This document shows positions 33,273-45,181 of a stretch of DNA of 64,000 bases, in pieces. Each line of letters starts with the position of its first letter. Position 1 is the stretch's first letter. The position numbers and the translations under genes are program-made. This DNA comes from Sipunculus nudus. Its lineage: Eukaryota; Annelida; Sipuncula; Golfingiida; Sipunculidae. The notes beneath the pieces are model-generated. The model was not told the origin of the DNA and searched no databases. It was given only the letters and a program-made list of their open reading frames with translations. Location: NCBI GenBank assembly GCA_026874595.1, contig CM049307.1:25830362-25894361 (forward strand), read 5' to 3'.

Positions 33273-35069
33273 AGAAACTTGAAATAATTATCTAGGTTAC
33301 CTTGGTGCAAGGATGTAAATTTCACACCTGGGTACCCGGACTCCATAATGCTTAAAATATATTCACTCTTCCTCTCCCTCCTTTATTTCACAGTTGCCAT
33401 ATAATGGACTGTATTAATTCGTCATGTAATGTATTATAAACCAGCATTTTATGGTAAAAAGGGCTAGAATGCATTAAAATGCATCAATATATGTGGTTAC
33501 AAACATATCCTTTTCTCTATAAATTTAGGGGGATATATTTTAAGTTATACTAGTTATAATACTCCTACAACATTTATTTTTGCTCTTGATAAGATTTGTA
33601 TCCATTATTGGTAAGATATGGTTCTATTTTGCTCTATTTTCTCCCTCTTTTAGGCAGATATCTTGAATATCCCTTGCTACACTTTTCGCCAAGATGATCT
33701 CTTCAATTAAAATTGCATTTCAGTTTTGAACCAGTATCAAATACAGAGGCTTCCTCTTCTTAGATTCGTTGTCGTAATGAGCAAGGACGCTGCCCACTGG
33801 ACCAACCAGTTGCAGAACACGTTGACACACTGAGCATTTTCAAAAGGACAGTTATGAGCCAAATACATAGAATACGTAGGTGTTATTAAATATATTATGA
33901 AACAACCATTTTTCAGACAGGAGGTGTATAACCAAGGAAAAATCATAATATTAATGCATGCTATTTTTACTTTACATGTTGGCGGAGGGGTTTTGGGCTT
34001 TACTGTGGGCCTTCTTCTTTTCACTCCGACTTCACTCCGGTTTCCACCATGCACCTGTCGGTTTGTGTAGCTAACTCACAGGACACGCAGGCAATGAGTT
34101 TAATATGCCTACACACACACACACACACACATCATAATCACCATCAACAACACCATCATTACCATAACACACATTTTGTCACTATACAAAGGTTTGCGTA
34201 TATGTGTATGACCTTACAACTTTAATTATGATAAACTCGGTGAAAATCTATGACAAGAAAACATTTAAAAAAACTTGCCAACCGAAAAGTTAGTTTACAA
34301 TAATGTACTCATGTGAATCAATGCGATGGTAACTGCAATCTATAACTTATGTCCAGTTTTCCATTTCTATCATGTATTGGCATTTACCGTTGACCTCTCG
34401 AAGCAGAAGCCAGTTTAACATACAACAGTCTTAAATCTCTTCCAGAGGGGGAAAACATCCACAAAAGAGGCGCCAAAATAAGATGAAACACCAACATGAC
34501 AAATTGATGTTACAGATTTTCTTATTTCCCAATGTCATACATATGATCAATGTTGCATACAGTGTGTGTAGCGAATGTTACAAATTTCTCTGTGCGGCAA
34601 ATTATTTCATGCTGGCTCGCCTTAACATCGCAGATTGCTTTCATACCGACAGTGCATGACCCATAGCTGTTAAGTTCCTCACTGGCTATATATTTTTTCT
34701 CCTATCCCATGTTTTTAGCTTGGATATGGATAGAGGTGCTGATATTGTTGGTAGTACTGACAGCTGAAAGAAACACACTCAAGAAATTGATTTTACGTTC
34801 GCCACCAAGGTGAACGACTTAGATAAGTTAGCCCGGCTCTGCCTAGAGGCCTGACTAAAGTTACAATGTACAGGAGGTAGTAACAGTTGTTTACGTACTG
34901 TATCTATCAAGAGTAGTTTCTTATTAGAGCTTTGGACGGAGCATTCCGGCTATACAACACCTATAGGTGTTACCGATAGATTTGCTATCTGGGTGTTATG
35001 ATGACGGTACGTCATGTCTTAGAGATATATTAAACGGGATCCGGTATTCTGATCAAACAATCTACATAG
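33273..35069. other. Unassigned, with a weak minus-strand open frame
   Basis: The 105-codon open frame at 33737-34054 (minus) starts MHGGNRSEVGVKRRRPTVKP and soon becomes hydrophobic without a motif. It could include a short first exon but no strong donor is present. A CA run lies at 34110-34131. The rest is AT-rich. Confidence 0.4.
34110..34131. repeat. (CA)n microsatellite
   Basis: Perfect CA run. Confidence 0.95.
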
Positions 35070-35165
35070 TAAAGGTGTTGGTGGAATCAGTAAAAAGGAG
35101 ATCTGTGAAGAGCTGACACGAGAAAACAAAAGGAACATCAGTGGTTATTCTGCTAACGCAACCAA
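35070..35165 (+). CDS. Candidate 96-base exon, unknown gene
   Basis: An open stretch reads KGVGGISKKEICEELTREN and then KRNISGYSANAT, ending at a strong donor (CCAA|GTAAGTT). The acceptor (TCTACATAG) lacks a pyrimidine tract. Length is 32 codons, with two bases carried over at each end, the same phase class as the better exon at 53199-53354. The composition is hydrophilic with two possible N-glycosylation sites and no known domain. It could equally be the end of a non-coding first exon that happens to be open. Confidence 0.22.
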
Positions 35166-35184
35166 GTAAGTTATTCATTTATTC

Positions 35185-35224
35185 TATATATATACATATA
35201 TATACATATACATACACACACACA
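35185..35224. repeat. TA/TACA and CA microsatellite
   Basis: Imperfect TA and CATA units grading into CA repeats, 20 bases after the candidate donor. Confidence 0.9.
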
Positions 35225-35316
35225 TAAACCTGTAGTTTATATTTGCTGAACGCATCCACCATTGAATCTACGAGCTAATACAAAGTATTTATTACTAAAA
35301 TCGTCTAATTTCGAAA

Positions 35317-35321
<5 letters not shown>

Positions 35322-35359
<38 letters not shown>
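35322..35359. repeat. (TA)n microsatellite
   Basis: Perfect TA run. The Tyr-Ile repeats in open frames here are artefacts. Confidence 0.95.
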
Positions 35360-35362
<3 letters not shown>

Positions 35363-38300
35363 TAGGTATGAGTTCATAGACAAAAAGCATGACAGCACGA
35401 CGCCCAAGAATGTGAGAGATGGGAGGACCGGGAAATGTCGGGATAAAGAGTAGCTGATCGAGGATCCATAATGGTTTAACTTTTGTCTGAGGTAGGGGGA
35501 GGTGCAAGATATGGTAACACTGCAACAAAGAAAAATATACAGAAATGTTATATCGTTTACAAAACCTAAGATCACACCAGTACTTTTGTTTGTCTATAGG
35601 CTGCATTGTGCATCGTCTTTGAGCTTTATTTGTATTCAATGTCAGGTTGTGTAGTAAATTCCATACATATACGTGCTCCTGGTCACCTGGTTCCTTATCA
35701 CTGCCTGCCATTTGTGGACACGCAATGGTGTCGCTAATATGTATAGATATTCATCAATTTCATGAGATTTTATATCTGATTTCCATTAGTATGTTTATTG
35801 AAAATATTATCTTTTAGATCGTATCTCCTGTTCAGGTGCAGAAATTCAAGATAAATCTGAAATGAGAAATAACATTTATGCAGACTACATCTTACTGAAT
35901 ATATCATGTCATACCTTAAACTACCATTACTTATCAGCAGAAGCAAGGCACGTAATTAAAATTTTAATGTCAGTTTAAAAGGAAGACAAATTTATAGCGT
36001 CTCTTGACAAGGCAGCATACCAAGGTAATTACCATCTTCCCGAATCTGACAGACAGCTTGTCCTGGTCCGACATCCGGCTTACTTCATAATAGTTTAAAT
36101 GGAGCCCCACTGAAGGACTGTGGTCCATAAAGGTAAGGAAATCATATGTAGGAATATGCACTAAAACAGTTTAAAACTAATCAAACCTAAACAAATCAAA
36201 GTAATTAAGAAAAGTGTACATTTGAACAGATAGTGAAGTTATCTTTGGGCTTCGTTTAGTGTAAAAAAACATATTGATTAAATAATTGATATCCTCAAAT
36301 CATATTGAGTTGATGTTAATGCCTAAATAAACAGCATCTACAGACATGTCCAGCCTCTTACACCACTATCTAAGTAGCCCCATTTCGGCCATCTAACATT
36401 AGACAGTTTACGACCAGCGAACTTAGCGTCAAAGTGCCTTTACCTCCTTTATTTAGGACCTCATTGTAACTCTCTGTGAGGATGCAAATATTCTCGTCAT
36501 TTTTTACAACACCTCTTGGCCTAGAAGTCGACATAAACCAGACCAATCCTTAGTATTTTAATATGCTTTTTAATTTCAGACAAAGTCCATTTTAACTCCG
36601 TATATTTTTAAATCAGTGATTGAATTGATTTACATTTCTGACTGCACGAACACACGTAATGCGTACGAGGGTTACAGGACGACAGCCGACTTGTACGCGA
36701 TAAAGGAAATGGCACGTGACCATAGGGACAGATTTCCAGATTTGTTTGGGAGTTCATTGGTATTCTTTTGTGTTAATTCATCACTATTGGCCTAATATTA
36801 AAGACCATCGGTTGTTTACCACGATATCAGTGCAACAGGATGGATGAACGTTGCAGTTTATTCCTCTGTGAGGCATGCATCACGACTCATGTGGGATTAC
36901 CAGCCCAAAATAAATGCCCAGTGATTTGTGTATTCATGGCTACAAACTGGGCAGTCCTTATCCAAGTGAGTCAGAATGTATACGTAGTTTGCTGACATAA
37001 TGGTTCAATGTCAATGGCCATGCATGGCCTCAGCTAAAGTACGTGGCTCTTGATCTAGGACACGCCGGCGGCTGGCAATGTTAGCACAGCTGATCCGTGT
37101 ATTTCCTATCAGACTAAACCTTAGTACAAGACTATTTAATCTTGTTAGTTCTTGTATATGCTATACCTGACTGGATAATTTAGAACATTCACCTTGTTAC
37201 GGTGAATCACATTTTCTATGTTTCAGCCGGGTCCCCATCGTAAAATGTAAAAAGGAAACATCTCGATGTAATTTATTTATATTCAGTGCTCTAGTAGAGT
37301 CACATATGAACTTGCGACCCATCATTTTGTATGACCGCTGGCCTTTGGTCTTCACACAGCGTCAATCTATGTATCACCAGCCCGAGTTTGCATCAACCAT
37401 TTTTCTTTAGCATTGGCTTGGCAGGTTTCCACAAAGTGTAGCATTTGTTTGCATTTTATTGTTTTTTTTTTCATAGATGAATATCACAGGTTCATGCATA
37501 CTATTTACCTTTTTTTCAGCGATGGCCTTGCAGATTCCCATAATATATTTTTATATATGTATTTTTCAGGTCCATGTTTAGTAAAACTTCCGAAAAAAAT
37601 ATTGCATTTTTAGTTTATCTGTGGATGAAATATCCTGAAATTCCGTACCCCCGAAGAGCCTTGGAAGCAAAGCCTTGTACATATAACGAGACAGCTAAAT
37701 TTGTATAACGAGACACTAAAATTGTTTCAACGTGTTCTCAGTTTGCTTCCCCCCTCTCAATGCCACATAAAAAAAAGAGCAAATATTACTTAGCAGATAT
37801 TTGACGCACTTCTTTGAAAGGCTTTGACGTCTGACCTTGATCTTATGTTGGTATATTTTTGGTAAATCTCTTGCAAAATCCACAGAAATAGCTGCATTTC
37901 TTTCTGAAACATAATGTGGTCATTAATCAATGTCCATTGTGTCAGATCGATGATGCCGGTTTTAATTTTGTCGTTTTTAACGAAGCTTTGGTTGAACATA
38001 AAAATATTTTAAACAGGTTAACCTCAAAATTAGAATGTCCAGTCAGATATGACCTAGTCACAGGACGTTGCATTGTAAAAAGACTATGCCACCGAGTAGC
38101 CGAACATAAAATTTGTAGATTCTGGGTACATTCACAGAATGAAAATTTCCCCAGTATTTTTCTTTAAATTTTCAATGCTCATCTTCCTTTGCACAAATTT
38201 TATTTTCAATGGCATTAAACGTTCTCTTGATATTGGTTTTATGGATTTCTGTGACATTGATGTGCGAATTGATCTCAGAAAAGGTTATCTTTTGAATACA

Positions 38301-38828
38301 ATTAGTTGCGTCACCTAACTAAATGGTTGACTGAGGGTAAAAGAGGGTCCAGTAATAAATCAAATCTAACAAATAACATTTCAGAAATAAATAAGTGTAT
38401 AGTAATGAGCATAAGCACGTTAAGTATATATTTGCCGTTAAGGCATCCAACGTAAACGACACACATAAATAAGTCAATCTGGAAACAAATTACCTCAATT
38501 TTCTCATAAAAAATGGCAATATATTATAATTACATTTCATAATGACATAGCAGCTCTGATTATATGTTGCATACAGTCAGCTGTTATCAGTATATGTTCC
38601 CAAGGCAATATTTATTTAACACAATGACAATATCGGGAATAAACCTCTGTTGTTAGCTGCATCCTTGTAGTTTCCATGTATACAACCTTTCAGTTAATAA
38701 TTTACTAGCATTGCATGTTCGATAACCATAAGTCGATTGACACAGATACAAGAATTTTATTTTGTTCATTCTCCCACGCATGGAACACCAGGCATAAATA
38801 CTACGGTCTTGAATAGCTTTAAATTACT
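35360..38828. other. Unassigned, no supported gene
   Basis: Presumed intron or intergenic. A 13-codon stretch at 36094-36132 lies between an AG and a GTAAGG donor but begins right after in-frame stops and has weak support. An 83-codon open frame at 37916-38167 has no recognised domain. Confidence 0.4.
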
Positions 38829-38832
38829 TTAA

Positions 38833-39349
38833 AGGGGCACAATCAGGAGCAATATTATGCCCATTCTTTCACACTATCAATTCAGCTTTATTTTATACAA
38901 AACTTTCCGTGAAAACCAACCCAGCACATTGTCTCAGTACCTCCCTTTGAGCTGTTTAACACCTTGTTATGGTTTTGCGTGATTGTAAACACTGTTCACG
39001 TGTGTCCGTTTACAATGACAAATCCGCGTTGAGGGAGGTCCGATTTTGCACATGCGCAACAGATAACATGCGATGTTTCAGCCTGCGGGAACATGTATTA
39101 CATTTTTTCGGCCAAGTCAGTTAGAGCAACTCCTGATTGACATTTAATTTTGCCCAGACGGTGCACGAAATCCCATGCGTTGTATTTATGTTGACATCTG
39201 GGATCGCGCCCTGTCCACTGTTTTGAACATTCGTGTACAGGAGTAAGCCAACGGTTCAAGTGCAATATTTTAGAAGATACCAATTTATTAAAAGAGAAGA
39301 CGCTATTTTTCGTGTTAATTCAACATGCTTTATAGGTAATTGGGTTCCT
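38833..39349. mobile_element. TTAA-flanked MITE, 517 bp, orientation B
   Basis: TTAA lies at 38829-38832 and 39350-39353. It is the reverse-oriented relative of the 32816-33268 copy. Its left end AGGGGCACAATCAGGAGCAA matches the complement of that copy's right end, and its right end (complement AGGAACCCAATTACCTATAA) matches that copy's left end. Internally it is diverged but collinear. No coding sequence. Confidence 0.78.
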
Positions 39350-39353
39350 TTAA

Positions 39354-39626
39354 GTTTTGTTCATATTAGAACAAAATGCCAGAGGATGATGCCTTTATAA
39401 CTGTATGTGTATGCAAGTGGGTCCCATAGATCTAACATGATTTTGTTTCTTGAATAAAACTGGTGGATCACCTAATAAGCATGTAAGCAGATCCTTATCA
39501 GAGCAGCGAGCCTGTTTTAACGTGTGCACCGAGGGTGAAGGGTCTTTAAGAGGTATAAAATAGTATAGCATCATTTGAATATTATTCTTTGCAAGGTAGT
39601 TCAGTTACCATATATACTATTATAAC
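39354..39626. other. Spacer, nothing recognised
   Basis: Short AT-rich stretch between two mobile elements. Confidence 0.5.
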
Positions 39627-39647
39627 AAGTTACCCATCGGTCATGAC

Positions 39648-40828
39648 GCTCAGCTGACTGGGAAGAGATTTGCAAAAGGAAATTTTATCATCTGAATGGT
39701 AGTATATAACCATTGAACTGAAGCATCAAACAATTTAACCAACAGGCTGAGATTGTGTCTGTATTAATATATCCCAAGAATAGAGAGAAAATGCGTTAAC
39801 TTTAAAAAAAATAAAGGTGGCTCCACCAGTCTGCAGAAACTAATAAAAACACTTAATGGTCAATATCCATGCAAAGAAGCATTGTGGTCTCTGGATTAGT
39901 TGTTCAGATACTTCAGCTTTTGTATCAGATTTTCCATTATTCTGAGGACTACTTTGGAGTCCTATAGCTTGAAGGATATGGGTAACAGAGACCTAATTTC
40001 AGGTTTCCACAGACACTTTTCATGGGCTTCCTTGCATGACAAGAATGAAGATTATAGGTTCAGTTGTTACAATTTGTACCCTGTTGACAGATAACCACAT
40101 CTTTGAAGGTCTCAAAAATAGAGAAAATAATTCGTAAAAATTTGAAAAAAATAGAGGTGGCGCATCCAGTCTGCTGAAACTGATGGAACATGTTATGATC
40201 AATATGTATACCAAAAATAATGAGCATCAGTGTTGTATTTATTGCGATATTGAAGTTTTTGTATGAAATTTTTCACTATTCTGGGGGGGGGGGGGTACTT
40301 TTGGGCCCCATACCTCGAAGGATATGGGTAACAGAGACCTAATTTCTGGTTTCCATGGAAACTTTTCATAGGTCTCTCAGAATGTCAAGAATGAAGATTC
40401 TAGGTCCAGTCTTTACGATTTGTGCCCTGTTAACAGATGTCCACATTTTTAAAGGTCTCAAAAATAGAGAAAAAAATTCGTAAAAAATCGAAAAATACAG
40501 GTGGTGCCACCAGTCTGCAGAAACTGATGAAACATCTCATTATTAATATGTATGCCAAAAAATCATGACCATCAGTGATGTAGTTAATGAGATATTGAAG
40601 TCTTTGTATGAAATTTTTCACTATTCTGGGGGGTACTTTGGGGCCCCATAGCTCAAAGGATATGGGTAATAGAGACCTAATTCCAGGTTTCCAAGGAGAT
40701 TTTTCATGGACCTCTCTGGATGTAAAGTAAGAAGATTCCAGGTCCAGCGGTTACGATTTGTGCCCTGTTTACGGACAGACGGACAAAAGGTGAACCCTAT
40801 AGCCCAGATGACTGACAGTCAGCTGAGC
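39648..40828. mobile_element. Inverted relative of the CTCAGCTGAC tandem element
   Basis: It starts GCTCAGCTGACTGGG and ends GTCAGCTGAGC (40818-40828). It contains three tandem units of about 340 bases that are the reverse complement of those in 13490-15259. Anchors like AAGAATGAAGATTCTAGGTC fall near 40040, 40385 and 40725, and GGGTAACAGAGACCTAATTT recurs. The 20 bases before the left end match the complement of the 20 bases after the other element's right end. A G-run lies at 40284-40295. Confidence 0.65.
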
Positions 40829-40829
40829 T

Positions 40830-41934
40830 TTAAATCAATATTCCCATTTCTATGCTCTTACTATGTTATCCCTGTGTATAAGGTGTATAAGGTGAGCTCC
40901 AAGTTAGTGGGCGATGTTAGAATATCAGTTCACACGTGAACTCTTTATTATAATTGTGTTCTGTATTTTAAACGACTTGAATGTTCTATCTTCGTGATGC
41001 CACTACGACCGCCCACCTATTGTCCATTATCATGGGCGGACACATTGATATCATACTAAGTTGAATGTCCACACATATCACTGGACTCTGCATGTATTGT
41101 TATTGTACTCATTAATCCTCAAGCCAATGATGCCGTAACTGTCGTTGTGTCATGGCATATATAGACAGGGGTAGTTCTGTTCTCTTTTCGCTGCTACTTG
41201 AATGTTTTGACAATAGCTACTGCGGTAGTGAGTTCTCGATATATTTTCCCTTGCATTTTTTTAACAATCAGAGATTAAAGCTTTTTAGCTGTCTGGAGCC
41301 GCCCTACCGTAAATTATTTCTGTGGGTATAGTAGTCGTGGTCTTGCGTTTCAGTAGACATGCATTTTAATTAAGATTGTATATATCATTTGGGGCTATAA
41401 TTGGACATCTATATGTAGAGGCTGCAACGTCTGTCTCACTGAACACCGTTGTAGATTTGTTAACATACAAATGGACAGAAGAAATACATTTGGGGAGATG
41501 TGTCGTATCACCGTATTTTAAACATTGATATCACATTCCTCTTATTTTACCAGTCATGTTTTGTTTTATAAAGACGGAGGTGGATGGGTTAACTGATTAA
41601 TTATGCTATCAAAATACCACGTTTTGACACATTAATGGACAAATGTGTAAGAGGGTTTTGTGTAACATTCTGGTAAGCATCTTGTGAAACGATGATCTTA
41701 TGACACGGTGATATTCCATCACCAATATATTTATAGCATTGGTTTGAGTATTAAATGAAATATAAATATAATTTTTCATGTATTTTTATAAGTGCATTAT
41801 GTCTGTAGTCTATTTACATATATTTACAAAAAAATAATAAAGCAATATTACCAGATTGAAGGAGGAAGTGTGTAATGCTTGTATAACTATTTATACTACA
41901 GTATCATAGGGAAAAAAACTAAATTTCTTCATTG
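40830..41934. other. Unassigned, with an LTR-like promoter patch
   Basis: CATATATAGACAGGGG near 41155 followed by a TTCTGTTCTCTTTTCGCTGC leader, and a later ATTAAAGCTTTTTAGCTGTC, look like the middle of an LTR. Ends were not found, so no element is called. The rest is AT-rich. Confidence 0.3.
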
Positions 41935-42255
41935 TCTCCGCCAGGAGTGTGTATACGTTCCTCACCCATTTATGTGTTTGTGTGTATATTTATGCGTGTG
42001 TGTGTTCACAACGTAACTCGGCCAGTGTTGAACGGCACATCATGCATGTAATTTTCAGGGCATTGCTGAATGGGCCGGTGAAGAAGCGATTAGATTTTGG
42101 GTTGGATCCGTCACATGATTCGAATTAAGGAACACATAAGGAAATCGCATATGTACGGGTATACCTGTAACTGTTGGCCGAAAAAGTCACGGTTTTCGAT
42201 GCATCCCACCATAGGGACAACAAAATGGCGGTTGCTTGCATTCCTTAGAGTACAG
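41935..42255 (+). repeat. Dispersed repeat of the CTCCGCCAGGAG type, copy 2
   Basis: It starts GTCTCCGCCAGGAGTG and has TGTGTTCACAACG, GATCCGTCACATGATTCGAA and a terminal GGTTGCTTGCATTCCTTAGA, in the same order as the copy at 20287-20556. A short further fragment (CTCCGCCAAGGCATTGCATT) occurs at 47610. Confidence 0.6.
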
Positions 42256-42429
42256 ATTTTTTGTTGAATTGGTACAACCGTGGCCTGTTGGTGACACTGC
42301 TTACTTATAAGGTGAAGTTGACCATATGAATAACATTTCCCTAGAAAGCTACCAAGTTTAAAGTGTTATATACATGAGGTTAGGAAAATTCTGTGCGTCA
42401 GTCACATCGTTAGAGAAATCTTGCATATA

Positions 42430-42692
42430 TAGGAACCGTTGTGCAAATAGAAAACCTTCATATGAATGTCTTAAATTTGATATTACTGTTTTATAGGAAC
42501 CTATTTGCAAACAGTAAACCTTCAAATGAATGGCTTAACATTGTATCACATGTCTCCATTATAGGAACCTATTCGCAAATAGGAAACCTTCATAAGAATG
42601 GGTTAATGTTGATATCACAGTGTTAAAGGAACCTTCTCTCAAAAAGAAGACCGTCACATGAATGGCTTGATATTGATATCTCAGTGTTACAG
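42430..42692. repeat. Tandem repeat, four units of 64-68 bases
   Basis: Units begin TAGGAACC or AAGGAACC at 42430, 42494, 42562 and 42626. Each carries AAACCTTCA-AATGAATGGCTTA and TTGATATCAC-like blocks. The units are diverged but clearly related. Confidence 0.85.
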
Positions 42693-43491
42693 TGTTCTTC
42701 AACAGACAGTTCTGTCCTTTAAACACAGGGGGAAAACAAAATAGTTCCGCAATCATCCAAGGTATCACATCAGAGCTAATTAAAAAAACATCCTGAAGTA
42801 ATTATCGTGCCAGGACCCCTTACACGTCTGGTGGTTTGTGCTCATCAATCATGTTAATTGACTCTTGATGTCCTACCAGTATCTTTGTTACAGGGCTTAT
42901 TGAGTAAATACCCCATTAAGTGAAAACTTGTAATGTTACCTCGAGGCGGGTCAGATGAAAAACCTACATAGGAAGCTAAATTCTTTAAATCCTTGTCTCG
43001 AAATTATGTCTAAACCAGGTTCGGCCTCTTCCTGTGCTCGATGTAGGGTACAAGGGCGCGAAATACATCTGAGTTAATAGATGGGATTTGCATATTGATA
43101 CCGTTAAATACATGTATTGATTTTTTAACCGCTGATGGCGTCCCGAGTTGGAAGCGTGCCGATCGTTTCAGTTCCCAAGAGGAAATAACCAATTCATCAG
43201 ATGTTGAGGCCATGTTTAAAATGCCGCAGTATCGCTCAGCGCAGATTTATCTGTTTCTATAAACAGCTTTAATGATTATCTGCGACCATGTTCATTTGCG
43301 AAAAATAAGAAGATAGGCCTACATATAAATGAAATCAGGGTGATATGTTTGTAATTCAAGGCATATAGGTCCGTTTCTATGTTTCGATTTTCGTCGGAGA
43401 ACCTATTCTTTTTTATTAAAGCGCGCGCGACAATGTAATATAAACGACTTATGTGTAATAAATTTGAATACCGCTTCTACCCTTTGACTAT

Positions 43492-43492
<1 letters not shown>
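42693..43492. other. Unassigned, with one protein-like minus-strand open frame
   Basis: Apart from the small open frame at 43010-43213, nothing is recognised. The stretch is AT-rich and ends at a TA run. Confidence 0.4.
43010..43213 (-). CDS. Possible small open frame, 67 codons, unknown
   Basis: It starts with a strong Kozak-like context (AAACATGGCC) and reads MASTSDELVISSWELKRSAR, ending EHRKRPNLV and a TAG. The composition is hydrophilic and protein-like, unlike the low-complexity frames elsewhere. No domain is recognised, and no promoter, splice partner or repeat relation was found. It could be a first exon read past its donor, a small gene, or chance. Confidence 0.2.
   Translation of the reverse strand: MASTSDELVISSWELKRSARFQLGTPSAVKKSIHVFNGINMQIPSINSDVFRALVPYIEHRKRPNLV

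Positions 43493-43567
<75 letters not shown>
43493..43567. repeat. (TA)n microsatellite
   Basis: Perfect TA run of about 37 units. Confidence 0.97.
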
Positions 43568-43570
<3 letters not shown>

Positions 43571-45024
43571 TCTTCAAGATCCCCGACAACTAAACCTATT
43601 TTTATCTGTACTTTTTATCTGGCTTAACATTCTGCACAGCAAGTTGCTTGCTTGCATGGCAGAATGGTTTATGTTCATATATAGCGAAATTTTATATAAA
43701 TTTTATGATTCCGAACGTTACAAGAACCCTTTCAAGCTTTTAAAGACAGTTCTTCGTGTGTCATCTCAATTTGTTTTAGTAATCTTGTGACTCTTGGATA
43801 CATGACAGCAGCTGAAAGTAAAAAAGCATCTTTCGGGAGAAGTGAATAAACCGTGAGAGCAAGGGGGTTCAAATAACTTTTCGTTAAGACGTATGATATA
43901 GTAAATAATATCATGACTCAGCGTTTTTTAATTCCTTTTTTAATGGATGGCGAAGGATGATTGATCGCACCCATGCAGCTAACATACGGAACGAGATAGA
44001 AAACATTCACACAAGGGACTTGAGTTTGTCCAGCGTGGGTTAACAAGCTCAGCAGAACATTTATTGACACAGAAATGTATGATGGCATGTCTTATCATTA
44101 ATCATGTAACAGGCTAAAACGGAAATGTCAAGATCCCATGCAGTGATGCATTGTGGGTACGTCACTTTACTGTAAGATACGGCAAATGGTATAATGAATA
44201 AACAAAGAGATGTCCGATGCATCCGAGGGCAATTTGTTGTCTATATATATGAGAGATTCTTTGTAATGGTACTGCTGTAAAATTTAACCGTATCTTAAAT
44301 TAGGTTTTGCAGTTATTTAAGAATAATCAGCGCTATATATCTAAAATATCAGTAATTATTCGGAAAATTATCAGATATGAAGTAAGCATGGTCGTTTAAT
44401 CCAATGAAAACATTAGAGTGCGTTCATTAGGCCTGCATCATTATATCGAATTTGTAATTCTTTTCTCGCCATTAAATCCAGAGTTTAGTACTTTTGCAAA
44501 CATGGATTTCGTATTAGATTCATTTTGCAGAGCTTTGCTCCCTTAAATCATTAATGATGTTGTAGTTATGGCATTTATCTCTTCGAATGTCCTTATCGCT
44601 CCAGAGATGGAAACCGTTGTAAAATGTCATAAAAGGAGGTTACGTGTATTATGTCGTGATAACAATGCACCATTAAACAAATATCGTTAAAACAATATGG
44701 TTGCTAATTGATCAGGTAGTGTTTAAACAGCGGTGGAAAGGAGACTTTCCCAACGCATCTTTCATGAGCTTCTAACAATGCCAGTTATGCATTCAATTTT
44801 TTTCAGCTGTCAGTAATTTGCGACTATGTCACTAACACCGTCCCGGTTTCCTAGATTGCTAACACCACGAATAGGAGCATCCCCAGCTCCTGTAAAATAA
44901 GATAAACGTGTAAGTACGTATAAACTCTGTGTTTATAACTATTTATAAAAAAAACTGGTTTGTCTTATTGTTAGTGGAATTACGTTCCATTTTCTCAAGA
45001 AGTTTACCGTTTCACTTTTGAAAC

Positions 45025-45025
<1 letters not shown>

Positions 45026-45074
<49 letters not shown>
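45026..45074. repeat. (TTA)16 microsatellite
   Basis: Perfect trinucleotide run. Confidence 0.95.
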
Positions 45075-45075
<1 letters not shown>

Positions 45076-45136
45076 GGTTAACTATGTATTCAGGGGCAGG
45101 AACAAGATACTTGAGGATGATATCTATGATTTTTCA

Positions 45137-45138
<2 letters not shown>

Positions 45139-45177
<39 letters not shown>
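45139..45177. repeat. (TA)n microsatellite
   Basis: Perfect TA run. Confidence 0.95.

Positions 45178-45181
<4 letters not shown>

Noticed and set aside
33737-34054. 105-codon minus-strand open frame
   Set aside because: Basic start then hydrophobic sequence without motif or good donor; kept only as a note.
35322-35711. 129-codon minus-strand open frame
   Set aside because: Its last part is a TA microsatellite read as Tyr-Ile; the rest has no motif.
36094-36132. 13-codon segment FKWSPTEGLWSIK before a GTAAGG donor
   Set aside because: Starts directly after in-frame stops and has a poor acceptor; length too short to trust.
41000-41340. LTR-like promoter patch
   Set aside because: TATA and leader look right but neither end could be defined.
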